A stretch of DNA of 64,000 nucleotides, from contig JAFREQ010000008.1 of NCBI GenBank assembly GCA_025331565.1, forward strand, positions 3,038,001-3,102,000. The letters are read 5' to 3'. Below are positions 51,805 through 63,200 of the stretch, in pieces. The notes under the pieces were generated by a model, which saw only the letters and a list, made by a program, of their open reading frames with translations, was not told where the DNA came from and ran no database searches. The translations under genes were made by a program, and so were the position numbers. The DNA comes from Holacanthus passer. Its lineage: Eukaryota; Chordata; Actinopteri; Pomacanthidae. The first letter of the stretch is position 1, and every line of letters starts with the position of its first letter.

Positions 51805-52138
51805 TGCAGTGTGTGTGTGCGTGTGTATTTGCGATGCCTTATTCTTTATACTTACCTCAGTGTTGTGCCTACAGCCAGACTCTAATGTAATGTCATTGTC
51901 AGACTTTTAATTTGAGACAGTGCCTCAAGTGATCACAAGGCTTTCATGCAGTCTTAACACCTCTAAAAGAGACGATGAGTTTGTGGTGTATTTCCATCTA
52001 ATTTGCTAATACAGCTAAAAGTTAAAATCGTGTGAAGCAATACAGGAGATTGTTTCTGAATGTATGTAAATTTGCCAAATATTAACATAGACTGAAAAGC
52101 GGGATTAAGAGGGATTGGAATCCTAGTAAGGGCAGAGT

Positions 52139-52139
<1 letters not shown>

Positions 52140-52188
<49 letters not shown>

Positions 52189-52213
52189 TCTCTGTGTGTG
52201 TGTGTGTGTGTGT
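52140..52213. repeat. (GT)n microsatellite
   Basis: About 44 bases of pure tg repeat, a short 'tttttctc' interruption, then another tg run to 52213. It lies in the dnajb2 3' UTR. Confidence 0.95.
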
Positions 52214-54214
52214 TTGGGTCAGTTGAGACCCTGCCATAGAATTTTCTCATTCTGACTCTCAGTCAAAGGGAATGTATCAGAACTGTGTCACAAACAATAG
52301 ATCAAAATCTAAAGTTGGCCACAGAACTTTCTCTGATGATTTTCATCATGGCACAAAAACTAGTTTGATCAAACAAGATGTTTACTGGTCCAGTTGACCC
52401 TTCAAATTTCTAGAATATGTATAGGAAAAAAGTATTTAAAGCACACACTCACACACTTTGCAAATACAACTACCTTGTAAATATGCATGGGCGTCGCAGT
52501 CACAATCAAACTGGTTGCTCAGCTTTTACACTGTTGCTGCAAAGCTGCAATAGGTGCTCATGTATCATTAAGTTCATGTCTTGGCCTTTTGCATGTCTTG
52601 GCCTTAATGCACTTTTACTAAAATATCATGACCATATTTCTAAGTTATTTTACAAACAAGTTACAAATAATCAATTCCAGATAATTTATTACATAAATCT
52701 TTTATATTTTGATCCTTTTGGTACTTTTGGACATTTTGACTACTTTACTGTTTATTTTGCTTCACCACTGAAAATGTGCCAAGTCAGAAGAACAAATGTT
52801 TTGAAGCAAAGCAAATGTATTTTAATGAACAAATTGAATGGGTTTTTTTGTGGTTCAGCACCAGCTTTCTAGCCCTCTTTTGTGCAATAGAGGAAATTTC
52901 AAAGCTATATATTAGTGATTGTGAGTGCTGTCAGGTGTTCTGCATCACCAAGTCAATGCTCGGTTTGATTCCCCTTGGATTAGTTCCACCTGTCAGGGTA
53001 GGGGACATATTGTAGCTGCTTTTTCCTTCAGTCATCATCTGTTGATCAAGTGCACCTGAGGAAAACACTAAACCCCACCTTCCAGTTGAACTGCTTAGTG
53101 TGCAAAATTACACTGTTGTACTCCAGGGCAACTCCATATCCCTTCCTCTACCTGCACTGATTGTCTTCAAGCTTTTGCCTGAAAGATGGCGTTAAAATGT
53201 AGTAAAAATCTACCCAAATGAAGGACGTGCCTTGCATTGAGTAAAAATCTAAATAGACTGTCGTTTCATTTCAAATCATGTTGTTATATTTTTGCAGTTA
53301 ATAGTCGTTCATTTATCTATTCAGCTGCTGCCGGGATGGGTTTTATGTCTAAAGTTCCCACCTTTGCACCAGTGCAAGACGTATTTTTAAATTAACTGTA
53401 GTAAATTGTTTTAGGTACAGTTGTCTGTGCACAGTCCTGAAAATGTGAAAAACAAAGCATTGACTGTGACTGCTGCTGGAAAACTATTCAGCTCGTCTGC
53501 CCATATTGTAGGCGTGCTATGTGGACAGACGGAGAAGAATAAAACCCAAAGTTTGATGAAAACAAAATCCAAAATTTTGTCTGATTATCAGGCCAAATCA
53601 GCATGTGAACCACACTACAAAACACAAACACACACACACACATGCTCATAGTGGAATACTAATACCTGTTTTAAATGTGATTGTTGCTGTGTCTGTGAAA
53701 TAAGGCTGAAAGTAACAGAAAGTCCTGTTGGTGCCAAAACACAAAGGTGGTAAAAAATAATTGCTAGTACCAGTTATATGTTAATTTCTTTTTCTACTGT
53801 TCAAAGACATGCCTGCCTTCCTAAGCACCTTATTACAGTCACTTTCCCTGCCCTGCTTTTACACTGCTGCAATACTTTTGTTAATTGGTCGTCATATATT
53901 TTTCACGAGTGCTTGATTTATTTTACATTGCATGAGTTTGGCTTTCACGATGACGGAAAACAATCATCACTGGCAAATACAGTATGCACAACAGTGAGAA
54001 CAGATCATCAATTTAAACCAGTTCAAATAATTTTTTGACTCTGTTCACACTGAGTTGTTTATTATTTCTCTTCTCCAATCTGTTACTGAATGTGGAGAGA
54101 GAGAGGCAAATGGTTTCTCTTATTAATATATATTCACCTGTATTATTTGTACATCACTGAACTGCCATGTGTTTTTGTTACTTTTATTTTCAGATTGTTA
54201 AAAGGGAAATAACA

Positions 54215-54220
54215 AATAAA
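54215..54220 (+). terminator. candidate polyadenylation signal of dnajb2
   Basis: AATAAA about 2.4 kb after the stop, followed about 30 bases on by a 16-base T tract. It competes with an earlier signal at 53538-53543. Confidence 0.4.
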
Positions 54221-55254
54221 GATTGAGCGGAAGAGCAGTTGGGATATTTGATTTTTTTTTTTTTTTTACAGCTATATGGCAGTAATATTTATGCATTTTC
54301 CACTAATTGTCACTGATTTCATGCTACACCAGTATTACATATACTACTACAACTAATAGTGATACATCAGTAGCATTAATAGTACAAATGAACTGCAGTG
54401 ATGTTTGCGCTTTTATTCATTTTGAATAATTCATCCTGGGTCTTTCTGGATCTCTAAAACAGAACAGATGTAGATCAGCTATTTTAAAAAGAATTAAATG
54501 AGAGTGCATATAATTTCATTTTAAAGACAATAAGAGCCAACAGAATTTCATTAAGCTTACATTTGATTGCACTTGGTATGTTGTCCAAACCCATGTGCCC
54601 CCATTTGCTTACTCAAGCCCTTTTCACACTGACCATTCACTCTCAAATGCCGTATGTTGATCATGACGAGCTTTCTCTTCATCTCATCTCTCTGCTTCTC
54701 TCTGCATCTTCAACCCTTTCCTCCTTTCTCCTCTAGCCAGTTTGCAAACAGCACAATGTTCTCTCAGTAGTGTGTGCGATCATCTAGTTTTACCCATGAC
54801 CTGAACCTTGTTTTGTGTTAGACAGTTTCACCTGTTTTGTTGTTTTTCTTGTGACCATTATCTTAATAAGAAAGAGGACATTGTTAATTGCTTGCTATCT
54901 GTTTGCTGCATTTCAGTAAATCTGTCAAAACAAAAACAGCTATATAGATATCCAGGCCTGTTTAGTCAAGAGCTATCCTGTACCAATCATCACAAATTTA
55001 AAAACAGAATATTATTTTATCTCGATCTTTTCAGCCAAACTTTTGCTTAAATTTTCATTTTGTTCGTCAGCCAACGATGTACTGGTACCGCCTTTTAATA
55101 ACTGTCCTGCGTTGTCATGTAAAATCCTGTAAATAGACCTCATTGTGAAATAAAGCGTTATGTTTTGAATTCATGACGTGGCAAACACACAATATTGTAC
55201 ATTATTGGGACTTGGTTTGTTACTTTGTCTTACACTTCCTGCTTCCTGTTTCAG

Positions 55255-55801
55255 ACTCAGACTTCGAGGCCTTCACAAGCTAACCTGATTGGCTCATGCT
55301 GCTCTGTGCCCTAGTCCTGCCCTGAGGTAACGACCCAGTGTGAACCCGAAGCACCCTGAAAGTTGTTCCTTCTCCTGCCCCATAAGACCCATTTAGTTCA
55401 GAGGTCCCATTTTCCTTCGAAATCATATTTAAAACAACTGATGCCTTCAGCGTTTGCATTACTGATGAAGTGTAACATGTCCTTGTGCATCTATTCTTAC
55501 AGGTCAAAGGTCAATTCCCCATGATGCACTTGTCTCTCTCTGCCCACCATGGCTCATACCTGCTGAATGACGCAAATTTACAGATGTGTATTTTAATTGT
55601 ATGTGTGTGTGTGTAAGTACTGTAGCTCATCGAGGAGCAAAAGACTGGAAACTTTGTATTTTGGAACCCAAGGAAATAGTTCTAATCATCTCTGCATTAA
55701 CTAACAGTGTTTCAGCTTTAATTTAAACTATGCCTGCAAGTGGAAACTGATGAAAAAGACAAATTAAAAATTCCTGCAAAACATATAGCAGAGAAAATAA
55801 A
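55255..55801 (+). other. possible alternative terminal exon of dnajb2
   Basis: A pyrimidine-rich acceptor (gcttcctgtttcag) ends at 55254. The next bases, joined in the phase left by the dnajb2 exon ending at 50845 (one base, G), read DSDFEAFTS and stop at 55281-55283. AATAAA at 55796-55801 would finish the exon. Such a transcript would encode a dnajb2 form lacking both UIMs and the CaaX tail. Only sequence signals support it; the peptide is too short for homology and it could be chance. Confidence 0.2.
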
Positions 55802-56219
55802 GCATTTCCTGCTGACTACTCTGTATCAGTTGGTGGTAGTTTATCTTTGCAAAAGGAAATGTCAGGTTTGATATTAAATAATTGATGATACAATCAATTA
55901 CATACAGTAATTTGAAGTTTAAAAAAATCTTAATATTGTGATATACTTGTTTCTGGCTGTTTCACCCTTGTCCTGCAGGGGGAGCTATCTACTCTGAAAC
56001 TCTGAAAGTGTTATTGACTAATAATTAAGTATGATACTTTCATGAAAGACACATTGATAAAACAGATAATATAGAAGAAACACATGAGGCAGAAGAACCC
56101 GTTTTGCATTTGCCATTTTAAATTTTGTTGTAAACCAAACAACACGCTGGTTTTGAAAATGAGCACTTGAGGCTTTTTTTTTTTTTTTTGGTTTGTTTTT
56201 TGCTGCATCACGTCACAAA

Positions 56220-56225
56220 TTTATT
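56220..56225 (-). terminator. candidate polyadenylation signal of ptprn
   Basis: AATAAA on minus about 1.06 kb beyond the ptprn stop codon at 57287. The intervening 56226-57286 has no other recognised feature and is probably ptprn 3' UTR. If right, the convergent dnajb2 and ptprn transcripts end within a few hundred bases to 2 kb of each other. Confidence 0.4.
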
Positions 56226-57286
56226 CAGGTCAAGTCAAAAATACATTTTTATAGATATTTTCTATCTGTCTGCTACATGAAATAAACACAATCATCAGGG
56301 TGAATTATTTACATTAATCACAAGGCCGTACACTGAGTAAGACGATAAAAGAACCCAAACAAAGTTACTTGGTGTGCAGAAAGAGAGAGAGAGAGGGCCA
56401 TGTGTACTTTGTGGTCAACGTACAGCATCCATTACAAAAGGACCAGTGCTGAAAGCAAACAATCATGGTGTCAAGGCGAAGACAAGCCTCACAGATAAAA
56501 ACCTGCTAGAAATCAACACACACTAGACAGTAGCATACAGTATTCTGGTGGACACGTAACACCACACTCAGAGGGTTAAAATGGACTGAAACCTTCCTGT
56601 ATATCAGCAAGATGGACGTCTTCGAAATTTAATACGATTGTAAAGGGATTTAACATTTTAACATTGCATTTTGAAAATTGCAAAGTTCAACAGAACGGGC
56701 AAACAAACCCTCACCCTCACTTTGGTAAAGCGCCTGTCGATAGATCATATGAGGTCATCATGTCCAGCAAAAGGGTTGATGAGGCAAAGATGGAATAAGA
56801 TGGAAGTAAGATGGGTTAACAATGTTATACTTCAATATTATTTCAATACAACCACCAACAGAAGTGTATTCTGTCAATTTCATCAGGATTCACACAGGCA
56901 CAGAATATGCAAGTTTCTATTCTGTGGCTCATGTCTGATGGCCTCGTTGTCTAATTAGGTAGAAACTTCAGAGAGTAAAGACAGAGATCAAATTTGTGCC
57001 ATAATGGTGAAAAAAATTGATCTTCTGTTCATTTATACACCCAAAAATCATTCAAAGCACTTTAAATAAAATGAAGTTTCAAAAAGTTTGAAAAACCCAG
57101 AGGATGAGTATATGGTGAAATACTGCATGCTGAAAACGAGCAGGAACTGCTCCAAGTGTGGTGGAGCATATTCTTATTTACAGTGATGACCAGACATACG
57201 TGACTGCATCGTAAGAGTGTGTCCTCAGGAGTATTTGTGTCTGTTTGCCTGTGTGTGTCCTCGCTTTGTCCTTTGGCTGCTGCAGT

Positions 57287-60200
57287 TCACTGTGGCAGGG
57301 CTTTCAGGATGGCGTTCACCTCCTCAGCTACGGCTGTCAGCGCAAACTCAAACTGGTCCTGATGAGGATGAGCGAGAGGCCGGAGGTTGTGAGAGATGAG
57401 AGAGGGGTGGTTAGAGAGGGAGACAGCTGGATCATGACGGATGTCTGCCTTAAAAGTGCTCAAATAGTGCGGACACACAGATAGATAGTACCTTGGTGCG
57501 GACTAAGCCGGGTCTCTGGTCTCTGATGTGCTCGAGTGTGGCTGCGATGTCGATCTCCTTCACCCCTAAAAACAACAACAGGAACAGTAAGAGCGTCACT
57601 ACCACAGTTATTGAGAGATTGTTGAATCTGAATCTTCTCTCATTCAAGCTAAAAGTAATAAAACTCATAACTTTGTGAGTTTGTGTGTGTGTGCTAACCT
57701 TTGGCCATGCGGTTCAGCACCATGTCAATGAGGATGTACGTGCCAGTCCTGCCTGTGCCATCACTGTGGGAGTGACACAGTCAAAGGGAACTCTGAGTAA
57801 CTCCAAAGTGTTTTACTTCAATCTGCTTTCCAAACACACGTTAATCATATTGGTCATATTGTACGTACTTTTCAGCAAATTGCGGTGTTTCTCAGAAATC
57901 TGACACCAGTTTGATTTTGTATTTATGTTTTTACCTGCAGTGGACGATGATTGGGCAGGAACGACCTCTGTAGCATTTATTCACCTTCCTGAAAAGCAGG
58001 AACAAGGGACAGCAGAGAAAGAAAGGAGAACAAAGAACAGAAAAAAGGCCTTTTATTTATTACAAACTTTGTGATGGCAACTAACCTTGTTCACATATTC
58101 AGTGATTATGCATAAATGACTTGTCAGTAATCAAGACATTAATAAATGCATAGAACTATTAATGTCTCTTATGCAGGTTCGGGAACTTGTTGGTTATGAT
58201 TATAGGCAATGAGAAGAAAGTAGGAAGTGACAAAATAGGAAGAATTGAAAGACGTACATGCGGGAAATGACAGATGGAAACAGTGAGATTAGGAAGGAGG
58301 TAAAGAACGTCAGGACAAAATAGTGCATGAGGTGGCGGAGGGCAGTGAGATGGTAAAACAGGAAAGAAGAGGTGAAGAGGAAGCCACAGATTCACTGTCC
58401 CTCTTGCAGTAGCCAGTCACACCTGCCAATGCTCATTTTTGTGACTATGCAACTGGAGCCAGAGTACTAGCTGCAAACCACAAAAATGACACTGGGAGAT
58501 GTTAAAATACAAACCTATCAACCTGCACACTGGGAGAGAGGGAGAGAGAGAGAGAGCTAAGGTGATGAAATGTATGGCATAGGTGTCTTATTTGACTTCA
58601 CACCATGCAGAATGACAGGGAAGGTTGGAAACAGAGAAAAAAGATGTGATGTGATGAAGGTGATTCAAACCCACTGATGTGCTCTGGTAGCAGTGAGTCA
58701 CTGCATCCTGACACACACCTGTTTGTGTTTAGCTGTTGAACATTACTGAATCTTGTGACAGCTGCTGAAACCAAGAAACATGTGGGGAACGTGTGTGTGC
58801 GCGTCTATGAGTAATTTCTTACCTGCGGAAGTCGAGCAGCGGCCGTGTGGAGGTGGGGATGCCGTCAGCCGGCCAGCTCAGCAGGTGGAACTGCGTCAAG
58901 GTTCTGGTCTCCTGAGTCTGGACGTTCTTCAGGTAAAAGCTACGCACGAGGAAGTCCTTACACCAGATGTGCTCTGACACCAGGTTCACCTGACAAACAT
59001 GAAGAGACAGAGAGGGGGAGGAAGGGAGGGAGTGAGGGGTGGACAGGCAAACATCCATGTGAACCAAAAGCAGGCTGTGTGTATGGACAAAAGTTGACTT
59101 CACTTGATATGAAATAACGCCAGTTATCTCAAAATGATTTAGTACACACATCTAAAGCACTAATAATTTTTTATAGAGAAAAAAATAATGTTGTGATTAC
59201 AAATGTGAGGAGACAAATCTGTTATTGGCCTTATTTGGCACCAGGGGGCGATACAACATCCCCATCTAAACCATGTTCTAATGCAGTACTGAGAGTATAT
59301 ATCAAGTTTGTTTTTCACCCAAGATAAGATTTTTCTCTGCATCACCACACCGAGGAGACTTTGCTAATATGCCTCAAGCAGCTGCTGGTATGGCCCACCT
59401 GTTTGAGATGGGCTGCAGTGAACGTGCATTCGTTGCCAGTTCTGATGTTAATGCAATGCTCACTAACGCAGGAGCACATAGGCCTTAATGTTTTGCATCA
59501 AAGTACAGTGAATAAGGTAAATGACATGACGGGTGCTCATGTGATAATACAAATGGAATGTGACATTCAATTTCCTTTGCATAAACAATTTGTGGAAGAA
59601 AACTCACAATTATCACATTTAAATTCTGTGGTTTTTTTCTCCTTAGTTCAAAATCATGTTTTATCATTAAAATTCAGTATTTTGATTGTGAGATTAATCT
59701 TGCATTAATCTTACTTCCCCTCTTTTGTAAATATGTGTTTTGAACAAAACTATTATCACAACAGGTTTAATGCAGGTAAACTGTCCCCATTGCACTGAAT
59801 GTTTGTTACTAGAAAAGCATCATAAAAAGACACTGTGCCATATGTGAAGTCAAAGTTTATGACTTTCCAACAGGAAATTAACCTCGTAGATGTGGTAGAG
59901 TGACGAGCCCTCGTCAGGCCAGTATCGCTCGCACTGTTTCTCCCCATCTTCCACCAGAGCTGTCATCATCACGATCACCGTGCAGCCGTTCTCCCACACC
60001 ATCTGTGGACGGGAGAGAATACACATGGATGTATACACGCACACACGCCTGACTGTCACATTCAAATACATCCGTGACATCTGCACATAACAAGGCAGAT
60101 TTCCTCCAGGCGGACTGAATGGTCCAGTGGCCTACATCGTTTTAATTTGTCACTAAACAGCAAGCGAATCCGCTACGCTGGGAGTAAGACAGAAAAAGGC

Positions 60201-63200
60201 AAAGAGGCAGAACAAGAGAAACAACAAAGGGAAGGTTGGACTGACCTGCCAGAAATCTGCAACAGTGTGAGCGAGTGGTCCCTGTGTGGCGATATACGCA
60301 GGCTGGCGAGGGTCATGATCAAACTGTAGGTCGAAAATGAAGAGAGCAGAGTTTCTTAGACTTTTCCTGCTGAGAATTATCAAATGGATATGAGAAGGGA
60401 GCATTATATTCTTATACAGTAAAACAGTAGCTGAAAGATCTCAGTATTGTCAATCATTTTTTTGCCTCTGCATAAGTGACAACACTGCAAGATTAACAAA
60501 GACACGTAGAAGAGTACTGTGCTATACAATGGTAAATGGATTAAATTTTACAGATTAGACTTGAATCAGATCCAAGTGTTCATATTCTGGTAGAGAGGAA
60601 GGGTTTAGCACCAGCTTTGGCATCAGAAACAGAATGTAACTGTAAGACACATACAGATTTTCTTTCTGTTGTAACAAAGAGTTCATTTCATGCTGAATAT
60701 TCACATTTTATTAGGGGATAAATCACCATGTAACTAACCACTCATTACAGATATCATCACACAGTGTAAATGTTTTTGAAGGATTCTCACAATGATGCTG
60801 GCGTTGATGTAGTCTTGTTTATTGGCGTTTACTTCAGACTTCAGCTTCACCCTAGAGTGATCGTCTATAAAAGAAAACAGGTGTCAACAACAAGTCACTG
60901 AATGAAATATTATCATAATTGCGACAGTCTCTCATTTTCTCTGTTTACCACTTAACATGGAGTTTAGGTTTTGTGTAAAAGTCACTATGACTGTCCTTCT
61001 GAAATGTAATAGAGTAAAGTAGTGTAAAGTAACAGAAAATGGAAAAATATGTCAAAACAGTACTTGAGTAGATGTACTTAGTTACATTCCACCGCTGCAT
61101 ACATGACACCTTGACAGAGAAAGACAGAAGAGATCAGACAGAGACACACTGATGAACTTACATGGCAGAGATTCAGCGTGTCTGTTTTTGTCCATGTTGT
61201 TGGGGCCTTGAGCCACAGCTACTGAACTGGGATCAGCCTGGTAGGAGCACAAAGCTTCCCACTCCTTCTGTAGGCGGTCCTTATTACGCAGGTGATCCTC
61301 CATGTACGCCTGACAGAGAGATGACAGGCAAATAAAATGGAGGTTAATATCTACTAAACAAGGAGAAGGAGGATTTATAGCAGGAGATTCCTTTGGTAAA
61401 CCAGGAAGTACATTTCCTCACCAGTATCATGTGACCGGTAGAGATGTCCATGTTAGACTGGGCTGGCTCTTCGCTCCAGGATGGGGTGGAGCTGTGGGTG
61501 GAGGACGGGCTGTGCTGGGGGCCGTCGCTGAACTGGGAGGAAACGCTGCTGACGCGGGACGTGTCCGTACCCCTTCGACCTCCGGCACCCGTGGCTATGG
61601 CGGACCCCACCATGCTCCCACCGCCCACACAGTCCTGGCGGCACAGGGATGATTTGGACGCCATGTGCTGCCGACATAGCTCCTGAAAGGAAAGTAAGGA
61701 GAGGTAAAAAAAAAAAAAGTTGGGACACTATGTAAAACATGAATAAAACAGAATGCAATCATTTTCCAACAAACTGTTTACAGGCAACAGTTTTACAAGT
61801 CTTCCTGAGCCCATGTAGTAATCTCCTTTCTACAATCATGTGTTTGACAAAGTGTTGAACCTCTCTCCATCCTTGCTTGTCCATCCTTTCCAGGATGAAC
61901 CTTTCATACCCAATCATGATCCTATCACCTGTTACCAATGAACCTGTTTACCCGTGGAATGATCCAAACAGGTGTTTTTGGATCAGTCCACAACTTTCAG
62001 TCTTTTGTTGCTCCTGTCCCAACTTGTTAACTTACTGAAGATGATGAGGTCAAACATTAAATATATTGTCTTTGTGCTGTTTTCAATTGAGTATTTGTCA
62101 GAAACATTCTGTTATATACACAGCATCCCAACTTTTGGAATCAGATTGTAAACAAAATGTACTCATTCATCTGCCTGAAGAGACATTTCTTCATTTTAAA
62201 CTATATGCTCTGAAAGACAAATAAACAGTAGGCAAATTCCCACATTTATTTGCCTTCTCACCATATATACTCTTACAATCCATTATAGCATAGAGACATT
62301 GGGACCAAGGTAAAAACAAAGACAGAAAACCTCTGGGAAATTACACATATGGCCTTTTCTCAGCCCTGAATCTCCTCGCGCTGCCTTACCTGGTAGTCAA
62401 AGTGTGTTTCGGCTCCTCCCTCCGGCCCCAGGCCAAGCTTGCCATTGGCCACTTGTTGAGTGTAGTGCCGGAGACAAGCGACGGCCATGGCCAATACCAG
62501 CAGGCCTCCGACGACTGCCATGGAAACAAGGGTGATGACTGTCCCGCTGGAGCCCTCAGAAACCCTGGTTACCTGAGGGAGACCCCGTGCATCCGTCCTC
62601 TGGGAGAAAGACATGAGAGCAGTGAGGAAGATATGAGCAGGGGAGAGGGACACAAAGAAAACACATGATTATCTCACACAGGCGATGCCTCCGTTTGTTG
62701 ACCCAGGCTAAGCTTCCACAGGGAACCTGCTCTCACCACTGGAATTCAAAGGTTGCTCATTTCATTTTAACACATTTGTTCCTATGTAACTGTACGTGAC
62801 AGCAAGGTGAGCTCGGTGAGAGGCTGACGCTGAGTTTTAAAGACAGAGGTCTGAGAAGTCAAGGCAGTATGAACCAGGAGTCCATTAAAAAGTCAGCAGA
62901 GGCTCTAAGGAGATCAGTGAACCACGGTGCAGTAAACGCCACACGCCCATGCTGTTTGCCACCAAGTGTCACTCCACCTCTTCTTCACTTTCTTTGTCTT
63001 TCAGAACAGTTTCCTCTTTGCTGTCCCACAGAATTCAACACAAAAATCCTGCAATTTTAATGTCCGGACACAGACTGAATCATCACACACACATCATCAT
63101 CACTAGTCACTCAAAATGTCTCATTTGCAAAACTGTTTTTGTTGTGTACTAACTTTAATTACTAGAACATTTTGTGAAACCTTAAACTGTTAGAGCATCA

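Larger units (their letters stand above)
51805..55254 (+). other. dnajb2 3' UTR and downstream sequence
   Basis: Non-coding sequence after the dnajb2 stop. AATAAA occurs at 53538-53543 and 54215-54220; the latter, followed by a T-run, would give a ~2.4-kb 3' UTR. Another AATAAA is at 55149-55154. A 151-codon ORF at 52417-52872 has no recognisable motif and lies within the UTR. No other gene seen. Confidence 0.5.

Noticed and set aside
52417..52872. 151-codon plus-strand ORF downstream of dnajb2
   Set aside because: No recognisable domain, AT-rich codons, lies within the dnajb2 3' UTR. Chance ORF.
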